DNA of 64,000 nucleotides from positions 43,340 through 107,339 of the forward strand of contig NZ_JBLJBV010000023.1 in the NCBI RefSeq assembly GCF_047638075.1. Reading direction: 5' to 3'. The stretch is from UBA6197 sp047638075. GTDB taxonomy: Bacteria > Pseudomonadota > Alphaproteobacteria > Rhodobacterales > Rhodobacteraceae. The position numbers were made by a program, and so were the translations under genes. Below the pieces are notes generated by a model. The model did no database searches. It worked only from the letters and a program-made list of their open reading frames with translations, and had not been told where the DNA came from. Below, one piece after another: positions 18,799-26,329 of the stretch; the first letter of the stretch is position 1; each line of letters opens with the position of its first letter.

Positions 18799-18930
18799 TC
18801 ACTTGGACTTCGGCCTTGCCGCAGTTACTGCGACGGCGTTCTTCACGCTGGGTGCGGCGGCAATGACTTTCACCACTTTTTTTTTCGGCTTCTTTTCATC
18901 ACGTCCTCGTTTGTTCAAACCCTTGGCCAT
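18799..18930 (-). CDS. Small lysine-rich protein, 43 residues
   Basis: ATG at 18930 is preceded by AAGGA with 8-nt spacing. The product starts MAKGLNKRGRDEKKPKKK, is strongly basic, then has an alanine/valine-rich tail ending RPKSK. Short proteins opening with MAKG/MSKG and an EKKPKK block are scattered through alphaproteobacteria; their function is unknown, and nucleic-acid binding is only a guess from charge. Confidence 0.6.
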   Translation of the reverse strand: MAKGLNKRGRDEKKPKKKVVKVIAAAPSVKNAVAVTAARPKSK

Positions 18931-19242
18931 GATCTGGTTCCTTGAAAATACTGCCTCTAATCAGCAGCGCATTAAAGATAAGGGTTCTTTTCAGGGATGC
19001 CACCTTCGTTTTGAAGATAGCCCCCGCACGGCGGCCCTGACTGCGTATCTGCATGCGGCAAACGCAGGATTTTTTTCATGACGTAGAAAAGATTTTCATC
19101 AAAAACCCACAAAAAAAGACGGAGAGTGGGAACACGGCGCGGTGTGCCTGCATCCAATGGGTAGAACAGGTGGAACAGGGCCAGATTGAAAGGCCAGAAC
19201 GCCATCCGGTTTCGTCAAAGTCTTGCACGCGAGGAGGTCAGT

Positions 19243-19485
19243 TTGTCACCTACGGCTGTTCTGAAGCCCACTGCCGCGCGGCTGATGCGGCGTCGGTTTG
19301 ACATCGGCGATGGCATTAATCCCGGTTACGGTGGCAGGGCTGTCCGCGTACTAATCGGGCTTTTGCAAGACGTTATCACCACCGCGACCGCAAATGTCTC
19401 AAAGGGTGGTGACAAGATCGCGTCGGACACTGCCGCCGCCAACGCCGAAAAGATCGCTGCCGTCCACGACAAATTCGCCTGTTGA
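19243..19485 (+). CDS. Small hypothetical protein upstream of folE
   Basis: 80 residues from TTG at 19243, which has a strong ribosome site (GAGGAGGT) 4-5 nt before it. That start is preferred to the longer frame from 19186. The product has a basic N-terminus and an alanine-rich helical C-terminus (GGDKIASDTAAANAEKIAAV). It ends 22 nt before folE and may be co-transcribed. No family recognised. Confidence 0.5.
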   Translation: MSPTAVLKPTAARLMRRRFDIGDGINPGYGGRAVRVLIGLLQDVITTATANVSKGGDKIASDTAAANAEKIAAVHDKFAC

Positions 19486-19507
19486 TGACGGAATAAAGGA
19501 ATAAACC

Positions 19508-20230
19508 ATGACCATTCATCCCCTCGCCACGCCTGCGTTTCCCAAGGTCCTCCCGCCAGCACCTTTGGTCTCTGGCCGCATCCGCGCCCGCCTGATCGAC
19601 GCGGGCGTGCCCTTTAACGCCAATGACAACATCTCTGCCTCCCTGCGCGAGGGCGAGTTGGATGCGTTGCGCGATGAGGTGGCACAACAGATGCAGAGTG
19701 TGCTAAGTGCGCTGGTGATCGACACCGCCCATGATCACAACACCGCCGACACAGCCCGCCGGGTAGCGAAGATGTTCGTCGATGAGGTGTTTGCCGGACG
19801 CTACCGGCCAGCGCCCGCTGTCACCGCATTCCCCAATGTCTCGCAGTTGAACGAGTTGATGATCATCGGCCCCATCACGGTGCGCAGCGCCTGCTCGCAC
19901 CACCTTTGCCCCATCATGGGCCGGGTCTGGATCGGCGTGCTTCCCAACGCGAAATCCGATCTGATCGGCCTGTCGAAATACGCCCGACTTTGCGACTGGA
20001 TCATGAGTCGCCCGCAGATTCAGGAAGAAGCGGTGGTGATGCTGGCGGATGAGCTGGAGCGTCGCACCCACCCCGATGGCCTTGCCGTGGTGATGGAGGC
20101 TGACCATAATTGCATGCATTGGCGCGGCGTGAAGGACACGCAAGCGGTGATGACCAATTCCGTGATGCGCGGCGCATTTGAACAGGACGCCGACCTGCGG
20201 CGCGAATTTCTAAGCCTGATGAAACGCTGA
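19508..20230 (+). CDS. folE: GTP cyclohydrolase I
   Basis: 240 residues. Converts GTP to dihydroneopterin triphosphate, the first step of folate and pterin synthesis. The zinc ligands are visible in SACSHHLCP and NCMHWRGV, with the active-site block IGPITVRSACSHH and IGLSKYARL. Length is at the upper end for the type I enzyme because of an N-terminal extension of about 50 residues. It heads a run of same-strand genes (ECF sigma factor, Rieske-FAD protein, patatin, redoxin), so it may serve a stress-linked pterin need rather than bulk folate; that is inference. Confidence 0.95.
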   Translation: MTIHPLATPAFPKVLPPAPLVSGRIRARLIDAGVPFNANDNISASLREGELDALRDEVAQQMQSVLSALVIDTAHDHNTADTARRVAKMFVDEVFAGRYRPAPAVTAFPNVSQLNELMIIGPITVRSACSHHLCPIMGRVWIGVLPNAKSDLIGLSKYARLCDWIMSRPQIQEEAVVMLADELERRTHPDGLAVVMEADHNCMHWRGVKDTQAVMTNSVMRGAFEQDADLRREFLSLMKR

Positions 20231-20300
20231 TGAGTCTGAAGGGGAGGTTGCTTTTCCCGCTTCCCACGTCAGACTTGGACCCAAGTACGGAGGATTGCCC

Positions 20301-21005
20301 ATGTATGCGACTTCCCGCACCCTGCCACCATCCGCCCCGGTGCCAGAGGCCGATCTGATCGCCCGCGCTGTTGCAGGTGACAGTGCCGCTTTTGAGGTGC
20401 TGATGCGCCGCTACAACCAGTTGGTGTTCCGCACTGCCCGCTCGATCCTGCGTAGTGATGCCGAGGCTGAGGAGGCGGCACAGGAGGGCTGGCTGCATGC
20501 CTGGCGAGGGTTGGCCCGGTTTCGTGCCGAAAGCCGCCTATCGACCTGGCTTGTCCGCATCGTCTCGAACGAGGCGCTTGGCCGTCTGCGCCGCACATCC
20601 GCGCAGATCATTCCGCTGGAGGTTGCCATGCTTTCGCCCGACCCAAAGACCCAAGCAGCGCTGACCGAAGCGCCGTCCCGTGGCCCGGAACAACAGCTGC
20701 TGCGCGTCGAAATGCGCCGCCTGATGGAGGCGCGCATCGACCTCTTGCCCGATGTCTATCGCCCGGTCTTCGTGTTGCGGGCGGTCGAGGAGATGAGCGT
20801 CGAAGAGGTCTCTACGGCGCTGGATATCCCTCCAGCCACAGTGCGCAGCCGCTTTTTCCGCGCTCGCAACCTGCTGCGCAAAGGGCTGGCCCAAGAGATG
20901 GACACCTCTCTGGCCGAGGCCTTCAGTTTCGCGGGCGCACGCTGCGACCGCATTACCGCGAATGTTCTGGCCCGTGCAGCAGCAGAAGGGCTGAGCAAAC
21001 TCTGA
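20301..21005 (+). CDS. ECF-type RNA polymerase sigma factor
   Basis: 234 residues from ATG at 20301, with GGAGGA 8 nt upstream (an in-frame TTG at 20295 sits too close to it). Region 2 is visible as YNQLVFRTARSILRSDAEAE and EEAAQEGWLHAWRGLARFR, and region 4 as YRPVFVLRAVEEMSVEEVST plus TVRSRFFRARNLLRKGL. There is no anti-sigma gene next to it; the neighbours are a pterin enzyme and a redox cluster. It may direct transcription of that cluster. No -35/-10 pair could be assigned by eye. Confidence 0.93.
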   Translation: MYATSRTLPPSAPVPEADLIARAVAGDSAAFEVLMRRYNQLVFRTARSILRSDAEAEEAAQEGWLHAWRGLARFRAESRLSTWLVRIVSNEALGRLRRTSAQIIPLEVAMLSPDPKTQAALTEAPSRGPEQQLLRVEMRRLMEARIDLLPDVYRPVFVLRAVEEMSVEEVSTALDIPPATVRSRFFRARNLLRKGLAQEMDTSLAEAFSFAGARCDRITANVLARAAAEGLSKL

Positions 21006-21071
21006 AACAATCGCGGGACAGGGCCCGAACACAGACCTTGGCCCGCGTCGATCCGTGAAAGGAGACTGGCC

Positions 21072-22592
21072 TTGACCACCCCATCCCAAAAGGACAACAC
21101 CCCCGATCTGACCAAAGGCGTGACACTGGACGATTTCGGCACCAGCCGCATATTGCGCGGCTTTGTCGGCAAAAAGCAGGTTTTGCTGGTGCGTCTGGGT
21201 GACGAAGTGGTGGCTATCGGCAACCAATGCACCCATTACGGCGGGCGTCTGGACCGAGGTGCTATCGAGGGCGAGACGGTTCGCTGCCCGCTGCACCATG
21301 CGCTGTTCTCTCTGCGCACTGGTGAGGCCGTGGGTGCCCCTGCCTTTGATCCGGTGGCGGTTTGGCAGGTGGAGCGTCAGGGCAACCGCTATGTCGTGCG
21401 CGAAGAGATCCAGCCCCAGCCACAACCTGCGCAGGCCACTACAGCAGATCTGCCGCAGTGCATCGTTATCGTGGGCGGCGGCGCCGCTGGTTTTGCTGCA
21501 GCCGAGATGCTGCGCCGGCGTGGCTACGCGGGCAGTCTGGCCATATTCAGTGCGGACTCCTCGGTGCCCATCGATCGGCCGAACCTGTCGAAAGACTATC
21601 TTGCTGGCAGTGCAGAAGAAGCCTGGATGCCCTTGCGTCCCGAGAGTTGGTATCGGGAGGCAAAGATCGACCTTCACCTTGCCACCCCGGTCACGCGCAT
21701 CGACACCGCCCGGCGTGAGGTGGTCACCGAAGGTGGCACGCGCCACGCCTATGACCGGCTGCTGATCGCCACCGGGGCCGAGCCCGTGCACCTGCCAATT
21801 CCGGGCGCCGATCTGCCGCATGTCTTTACCCTGCGCGCGATTGCGGACGCGCGGGCCATCATCACGCGGGCCGAATCCGCTAAAACCGCCGTTGTGCTGG
21901 GGTCGGGTTTCATCGGGCTGGAAACCGCCGCCGCGCTGACTAAACGCGGGCTGAAAGTGCATGTCGTCTCGCTGGATGCCCGCCCGTTGGAGCGCATTCT
22001 GGGGGCGGCGCTGGGCGACGCCATTCAGGCACGACATCAGGTTGCGGGGACGGTTTTTCATATGGGCAATTCGATTGCCGCCATCGCGGGCGGCAAGGTG
22101 GCGCTGAAAGACGGCACCGATCTGCCCGCCGATCTGGTGATTTTGGGTGTCGGTGTGCGCCCGCGGCTGGCACTGGCCGAAGCGGCAGGGCTGGTGCTGG
22201 ATCATGGCGTGGTGGTGAATGACCGGCTGCAAACCTCGGCCCCCGGCGTCTATGCTGCGGGCGACATCGCGCGCTGGCCGTGGAAGGGCGTCGACGTGCG
22301 GATCGAGCATTGGGTGGTGGCCACCCGTCAGGGCCAGGTTGCCGCCGAGAACATGCTGGGGGCAGACAAGCCCTATGCCGACGTGCCGTTTTTCTGGAGC
22401 GCCCATCACGACCTGCGGTTGCAGTATGTTGGCCATGCCGAGGCCTGGGATGACGTCACCATTGACGGCGATATCGCCGGCCGGGATGCGATGGTCAGCT
22501 ATGTCAAAGGGGGGCGCACGCTGGCGGTGGCCACTATCGGGCGACCACAAGCGGCACTGGCACAGGCGCGGGCAATGAAAGGGCCGGGCTGA
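21072..22592 (+). CDS. Rieske [2Fe-2S] and FAD/NAD(P) oxidoreductase (AIF-like fusion)
   Basis: 506 residues from TTG at 21072 (AAAGGAGA 7 nt before it). Residues 15-115 are a Rieske domain with ligands Cys53/His55 (CTHYGG) and Cys72/His75 (CPLHH). From about 135 comes a pyridine nucleotide-disulfide oxidoreductase: FAD motif VGGGAAGFAAAE, NAD(P) motif LGSGFIGLETAAAL and the C-terminal FAD motif VYAAGDIARWP. The architecture matches mammalian AIFM3 and bacterial ferredoxin reductase-like proteins, which move electrons from NAD(P)H through FAD. The redox partner is unknown. The stop shares one base with the start of the patatin gene. Confidence 0.93.
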   Translation: MTTPSQKDNTPDLTKGVTLDDFGTSRILRGFVGKKQVLLVRLGDEVVAIGNQCTHYGGRLDRGAIEGETVRCPLHHALFSLRTGEAVGAPAFDPVAVWQVERQGNRYVVREEIQPQPQPAQATTADLPQCIVIVGGGAAGFAAAEMLRRRGYAGSLAIFSADSSVPIDRPNLSKDYLAGSAEEAWMPLRPESWYREAKIDLHLATPVTRIDTARREVVTEGGTRHAYDRLLIATGAEPVHLPIPGADLPHVFTLRAIADARAIITRAESAKTAVVLGSGFIGLETAAALTKRGLKVHVVSLDARPLERILGAALGDAIQARHQVAGTVFHMGNSIAAIAGGKVALKDGTDLPADLVILGVGVRPRLALAEAAGLVLDHGVVVNDRLQTSAPGVYAAGDIARWPWKGVDVRIEHWVVATRQGQVAAENMLGADKPYADVPFFWSAHHDLRLQYVGHAEAWDDVTIDGDIAGRDAMVSYVKGGRTLAVATIGRPQAALAQARAMKGPG

Positions 22593-23446
22593 TGGCGCAG
22601 GCGGGGAAAACCGCCTTTGTCCTTGCCGGGGGCGGCAGTCTTGGCGCGGTTCAGGTCGGCATGTTGCACGCGCTGCTAATGGCGGGTGAGCGGCCAGATT
22701 TCCTTGTCGGCTCGTCCGTCGGAGCGCTGAATGCGGCCTGGTTCGCCGGCGCACCGGATCTGGCCGGGGTGGAACGGCTGGCCGAGGTCTGGGTGGGTTT
22801 GCGCCGCGCCGATCTTTTCCCGATGTCGCTGGCCAGACTGTTCGGAATTCTGCGCAGGCCGGACAGCATCGCTGATCCGCGCCCCCTTCGCCGACTTCTG
22901 GAAACCAACCTTGCCTTCGACCGGATTGAGGAAGCCCGTCTGCCGCTGCACATCATGGCGACCGATCAACAAGGCGCGGGGGTGCGGCTGTCCTCAGGTC
23001 CGGCGGTCGAGGCGATCCTGGCCAGTGCCGCCGTGCCTGGAATCTTTCCACCGGTTACTATCGGAGGGCAGGACCTGATGGATGGCGCAATTGCAGCGAA
23101 CACGCCACTGCGCATTGCAGTCACCCTCGGCGCCAGCCGGATCATCGTCTTGCCAACCGGCTATGCCTGCGCGTTGAATGGGCCACCAAAGGGGGCAATT
23201 GCACGGATCCTGCATGCGATCACCTTGCTGATTTCGTGGCAGTTGATGCATGAGATCGCGACCATGCCCGACGGGATCGAGGTGCATCTTGCGCCCGCGC
23301 TCTGCCCGCTTGCGGTCTCGCCTTATGATTTCAGCGCAGCGCGGCAGCTGATCGCACGCGCGAAAGAGACCACGCAGGAATGGATCAACGGCGGCGGTCT
23401 GCAACGCCCAGCGCGCGCGCGCGACCTGTCGCCGCATCACCACTGA
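22592..23446 (+). CDS. Patatin-like phospholipase
   Basis: 284 residues. All patatin landmarks are present: the oxyanion-hole glycines GGGSLGAVQVG (13-23), nucleophile Ser42 in GSSVGAL, and the catalytic Asp164 in MDGAIAANTP. It should hydrolyse an acyl ester of a phospholipid or similar lipid, in the cytoplasm or at the membrane; no signal peptide. ATG overlaps the previous stop (TGATG), so it is translationally coupled to the Rieske-FAD protein. Confidence 0.92.
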   Translation: MAQAGKTAFVLAGGGSLGAVQVGMLHALLMAGERPDFLVGSSVGALNAAWFAGAPDLAGVERLAEVWVGLRRADLFPMSLARLFGILRRPDSIADPRPLRRLLETNLAFDRIEEARLPLHIMATDQQGAGVRLSSGPAVEAILASAAVPGIFPPVTIGGQDLMDGAIAANTPLRIAVTLGASRIIVLPTGYACALNGPPKGAIARILHAITLLISWQLMHEIATMPDGIEVHLAPALCPLAVSPYDFSAARQLIARAKETTQEWINGGGLQRPARARDLSPHHH

Positions 23447-23546
23447 TCTATCTCGCTGCCGGCTGGTGTCTGCAACACCAGCGCAGAGGCGGGAAGGATT
23501 GACCGGGCCGTAAAATCCGCGAAACTGCAGGAAAGGAGCAGCAACC

Positions 23547-24011
23547 ATGGTGTCCGAACTTCACGCCAGCGAATGGCTGAACTCTGACAAGGCGCTGAGT
23601 CTGGCCGATTTTCACGGCCGGGTGCTGGTGGTCGAGGTGTTCCAGATGCTGTGCCCCGGCTGTGTCAGCTATGGGCTGCCGCAGGCGCTGCGCATTGTCC
23701 AGACCTTTGCCCGCGAAGATGTGGCGGTGATCGGCCTGCACTCGGTGTTTGAGCATCACGCGGCCATGACGCCGGTCAGTCTGCGAGCGTTCTTGCATGA
23801 ATATCACATTACCTTTCCGGTGGCGGTGGATGCGCCCGGCACCGGAGCGATGCCGCGGACCATGGCCGCCTGGGGGCTGGAGGGTACGCCCACCCTGCTG
23901 CTGTTCGACCGCCAGGGACAGGTGCGGGCGCGCCATTTCGGCACCGTGCCGGACATGGGTCTGGGTGCCCAGATAATGTCGTTGGTGGCAGAGAGGGACG
24001 GGGCGCTGTGA
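23547..24011 (+). CDS. Thioredoxin-fold (AhpC/TSA-type) redoxin
   Basis: 154 residues, start ATG with GGAAAGGAG upstream. CXXC redox motif in QMLCPGCVSYG after an expected beta strand (VLVVEVF), then the cis-proline context GTPTLLLFDRQG. Probably a cytoplasmic thiol-disulfide or peroxide-linked reductant; the partner is unknown. Last gene of the folE-sigma-Rieske-patatin run, separated from the patatin gene by 100 nt. Confidence 0.88.
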   Translation: MVSELHASEWLNSDKALSLADFHGRVLVVEVFQMLCPGCVSYGLPQALRIVQTFAREDVAVIGLHSVFEHHAAMTPVSLRAFLHEYHITFPVAVDAPGTGAMPRTMAAWGLEGTPTLLLFDRQGQVRARHFGTVPDMGLGAQIMSLVAERDGAL

Positions 24012-24179
24012 CGGACGGTTTCAGCGTAGCAGAGGTGCGCGTGGCCCGGATCGGCCAATTGGGGCCGAATGCAGTGCCCAGCGGCATCGACAAGCAGCCC
24101 GTCATTGCCCTGGCGCCCCCCCGCGGGATCGACGGCGACGAACGGGGCGATATGTGCCGCGACGCTCCCGTGCTGTCGG

Positions 24180-24384
24180 TCAGTCGAAAAAGGTCAGGTT
24201 GGTGCCCGGCGTCGCCTGTCCGTCAGCACAGAACAAGTGGTAGGCGCAAGTGGTAGGCGGACGTGTCGTCCTGATTAACGGTCTTCTTAACCAGCCGCAG
24301 GCCGAGCGTGTCGGTGTAGAGCCGCTTGTTCGTGGGGGCATCGGCAGTGATCGCCGTCAGGTGGTGAATTCCGGTAAGGTCCAT
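24180..24384 (-). pseudogene. VOC-family ring-cleaving dioxygenase, broken N-terminus
   Basis: ATG at 24384 has an excellent ribosome site (AAAGGAGGT), and MDLTGIHHLTAITADAP and LGLRLVKKTVNQDDTSAYH are the opening of the glyoxalase/ring-cleavage dioxygenase family. A 13-bp tandem duplication (24234-24246 and 24247-24259, CAAGTGGTAGGCG) shifts the frame. In the second frame the family text resumes (ADGQATPGTNLTFFD) and is stopped at once by TGA at 24180-24182 where a Trp codon is expected. The rest of the gene is not recognisable. Confidence 0.75.
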
Positions 24385-24500
24385 GATGACCTCCTTTCGT
24401 TGCATAAGATATCGGCCCGATGGCGTTCGGAACCAGCGCTACAGTAGCGAATCCCGTGTTCTGTTATTGCGAACGATACCGTTCCTGATAGGCTCACCTC

Positions 24501-24675
24501 ATGCGTTACACCTTGGATGAGATAGAGACTTTCCCTAGGGTAATGGAGCTTGGCGCCATCACCGCCGCCGCCGCCGCCGCGCGGGTGAACCTTTCGAAAT
24601 CTGTCGTCAGCAAGCGAATTTCCGATCTGGAACCCACGCTCGGCGTGGCGCTCTTTCGCCGCAACGCGGGGCCTT
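24501..24675 (+). pseudogene. LysR-family regulator, N-terminal fragment
   Basis: The frame starts at ATG 24501 with a LysR helix-turn-helix (LDEIETFPRVMELGAITAAA, then LSKSVVSKRISDLEPTLGVALFRR). After RRNAG, about residue 57, the family similarity ends, where IS-like sequence begins (TGGACCTGCACCGG at 24691). The gene is divergent from the broken dioxygenase, the usual arrangement for a LysR regulator and its target. Confidence 0.75.
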
Positions 24676-24817
24676 ATCACACCAACGGCATGGACCTGCA
24701 CCGGTTTCATTCCGGTCAGGTGCACATGTTAGACGGCCCATTGTTCGAAGGCCACGGGTGATTTCGAGCCGAGGGCTAGTGCTTCCGGCGCGGGTTCTAG
24801 AAGCCATTGATGTATTC

Positions 24818-24856
24818 CATTGGCTGGCAATGGTTTGTTTGCAAACCATGAGAAGC
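24818..24856 (+). repeat. Hairpin element copy 2
   Basis: CCATTGGCTGGCA, stem ATGGTTTG / CAAACCAT with loop TTTG, then GAGAAG. It lies between VALF and EYINGF of the IS3 transposase read on the other strand; removing it rejoins the two blocks. Confidence 0.8.
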
Positions 24857-24918
24857 AAAGAGGGCAACCTCGACCTCGCGGCGGGTTTGCCAGTTCCGCC
24901 GCCAGACCAGTTCGCCCT

Positions 24919-24946
24919 TCCATTGCGCAGCAATAGGTGAGAGGGA
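24919..24946 (+). repeat. Hairpin element copy 3 (short form)
   Basis: CCATTGC-GCA-GCAAT stem of 5 bp followed by AGGTGAGAGGGA. The CCCGGCA flank is missing. It interrupts the transposase between FFK and ELVWRR. Confidence 0.55.
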
Positions 24947-24967
24947 GCGGTTTGAAAAAGCTTTCAA

Positions 24968-25015
24968 CCGTTGCCCGGCAGGCGATTTGGCAGGGCCAAA
25001 TCTGCCAAGAGGGGG
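24968..25015 (+). repeat. Hairpin element copy 4
   Basis: CCGTTGCCCGGCA, stem GATTTGGC / GCCAAATC with loop AGG, extended by GGCA/TGCC, then AGAGGGGG. It sits exactly between the codons for NSA and VESFF of the transposase. Confidence 0.85.
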
Positions 25016-25049
25016 CGGAATTGTCATAACAATTCCCTTTCCCGCTCAT

Positions 25050-25089
25050 CCGCTGCCCGACAGCGGATATTTACATCCGCGAAAGGGGA
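25050..25089 (+). repeat. Hairpin element copy 5
   Basis: CCGCTGCCCGACA, stem GCGGAT / ATCCGC with loop ATTTAC, then GAAAGGGGA. It interrupts the transposase between HGFKVS and MSGKGN. Confidence 0.85.
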
Positions 25090-25147
25090 GACCTTGAACC
25101 CGTGTTTGCGCCGCAGCTTCTGATAGTCGTGGGCACAGTATTGCGAT

Positions 25148-25189
25148 CCCATTGCCCGGCAACGATTTTCTTGAAAACCGTGAGAGGGG
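25148..25189 (+). repeat. Hairpin element copy 6
   Basis: CCCATTGCCCGGCA, stem ACGATTTTC / GAAAACCGT (one G-T pair) with a 2-nt loop, then GAGAGGGG. It interrupts the transposase between HHTDR and GSQYCAHDY. Confidence 0.85.
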
Positions 25190-25232
25190 CGATCCGTGTG
25201 ATGAATGCAGCCGGGTGGCGGCCTGCGGATCG

Positions 25233-25272
25233 CCCCTCTCGGCGATGCAAAACATCGCCTGCCGGGCAATGG
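25233..25272 (-). repeat. Hairpin element copy 7
   Basis: On the minus strand CCATTGCCCGGCA, stem GGCGATG / CATCGCC with loop TTTTG, then GAGAGGGG. Opposite orientation to copies 2-6. Lies after NMAI of the transposase. Confidence 0.85.
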
Positions 25273-25330
25273 ATGGCCATGTTGAGGGCCAGCAAGGCCA
25301 GACCCTGCTTCATGCGGTTGCTGATGGCCC

Positions 25331-25374
25331 AACTGTTACCCGGAAGGGTTTTAAGTGCAAAACATGAGAGGGCG
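25331..25374 (+). repeat. Hairpin element copy 8 (diverged)
   Basis: AACTGTTACCCGGA, stem GTTTT / AAAAC with loop AAGTGC, then ATGAGAGGGCG. It marks the place where a block of about 28 residues is missing from the transposase. Confidence 0.65.
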
Positions 25375-25603
25375 CTTCTGGTTCGGCCCGCTCGCGCTGA
25401 AGTCCTGCTGCAAGGGATTTGGCGCGATGTTGAAGGCGTGATCCCCCCTCTTGGGCAGAACCACCGCCGTGGGCGCGCACGGCCGGCGACCAGATGACAC
25501 CAACGACCAGCTTCGAAGCGAAGGCCCCCTGCCAGGTCTGGTCGCGGGATATCACCTGGCTGCCCGGCCCGATTGCAGGCGCCTTCTTCTATCTCTATCT
25601 TAT

Positions 25604-25645
25604 CCGCTGCCCGGCAATGGTTTGCATGCAAATCATGAAAGAGGG
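25604..25645 (+). repeat. Hairpin element copy 9
   Basis: CCGCTGCCCGGCA, stem ATGGTTTGC / GCAAATCAT (one G-T pair) with a 2-nt loop, then GAAAGAGGG. It lies in the second IS3 transposase between YLYLI and DIFSRKI; apparently about one codon was lost. Confidence 0.85.
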
Positions 25646-25786
25646 ACATCTTCAGCCGCAAGATCGTCGGCTGGGAGGTCCACAATCGCGAGACAGCCGA
25701 GTTCGCTGCTCAGATGCTTGAAGGTGCCGTCTGGGCCGAGAAATGCGTCCCCAGCCCGCTTGTGCGGCATGCCGACAACGGTAGCC

Positions 25787-25825
25787 CCCCTCTCATGCAT
25801 GCTGCGCATGCACTGCCGGGCAGCG
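25787..25825 (-). repeat. Hairpin element copy 10
   Basis: On the minus strand CGCTGCCCGGCA, stem GTGCATGC / GCATGCAT with loop GCA, then GAGAGGGG. It splits the DNGS-PMKG site of the second IS3 transposase without visible loss. Confidence 0.85.
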
Positions 25826-26329
25826 AATGAAGGGTGCGACCATGAAAGTCACCATGGAGCGGCTCGGTGTCATCGCGTCCTTCGGCCGCCCGCGGGTGTC
25901 GAACGACAATCCGTTCTCGGAGGCACTGTTCCGGACCTGCAAATATGTGCCCCACTGGCCCACCCATGGCTTTGCAACCATCGACGAGGCGCGGGCTTGG
26001 GTCAGGGCTTTGTGCGATGGTATAACCTCGACCATCGTCACAGCGCGCTGCGCTTTGTCACGCCCGACGAGCACCACCGCGGCGAGGACCGATCTCTGCT
26101 TGTCAACCGCCACCGTGTCTACGAAACCGCCCGTGCTACACACCCCGAACGCTGGTCAGGCAAAACGCGCAACTGGCAGCCCGTCGGCTCAGTCTGGCTG
26201 AACCCCGAACGACCTGACACCGGGCGCAGAGGCCGTGGCACCACCGACGCGCTCTCCCAAGAAGCTGGTGCCCCCGGATCCATGATCGGTCCCGCCAAAC
26301 GCGCGGCCTGAAAGGAACTCAAGCGACAA

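Larger units (their letters stand above)
24729..25440 (-). pseudogene. IS3-family OrfB transposase carrying hairpin insertions
   Basis: Read on the minus strand the pieces, in order, are FNIAPNPLQQDFSASGPNQK, then WAISNRMKQGLALLALNMAI, PPGCIHHTDR (in pieces), SQYCAHDYQKLRRKHGFKV, MSGKGNCYDNSA, VESFFK, ELVWRRNWQTRREVEVALF, EYINGF and SKSPVAFEQWAV before TAA at 24729. These are consecutive parts of one IS3 integrase-core transposase, separated by seven hairpin elements. A block of about 28 residues that should follow GPNQK is missing at the element near 25331. The gene cannot be translated as one protein. Confidence 0.8.
25457..26311 (+). pseudogene. Second IS3-family OrfB transposase, interrupted and frameshifted
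   Basis: Plus-strand pieces in order: CQVWSRDITWLPGPIAGAFF, YLYLI, [hairpin], IFSRKIVGWEVHNRETAEF, the catalytic HADNGS, [hairpin], MKGATMKVTMERLGVIASFG, NDNPFSEALFRTCKYVP, then a one-base deletion near 26003, and in the next frame VRWYNLDHRHSALRFVTPDE and the C-terminal tail to 26311. DDE residues (RDITW, HADNG, SE in NPFSEA) are partly separated. It belongs to a different IS3 subgroup from the minus-strand pseudogene next to it. Confidence 0.8.

Noticed and set aside
20538..22754. 738-residue minus-strand frame over the sigma and Rieske-FAD genes
   Set aside because: Proline/arginine/histidine-rich antisense read-through of conserved genes.
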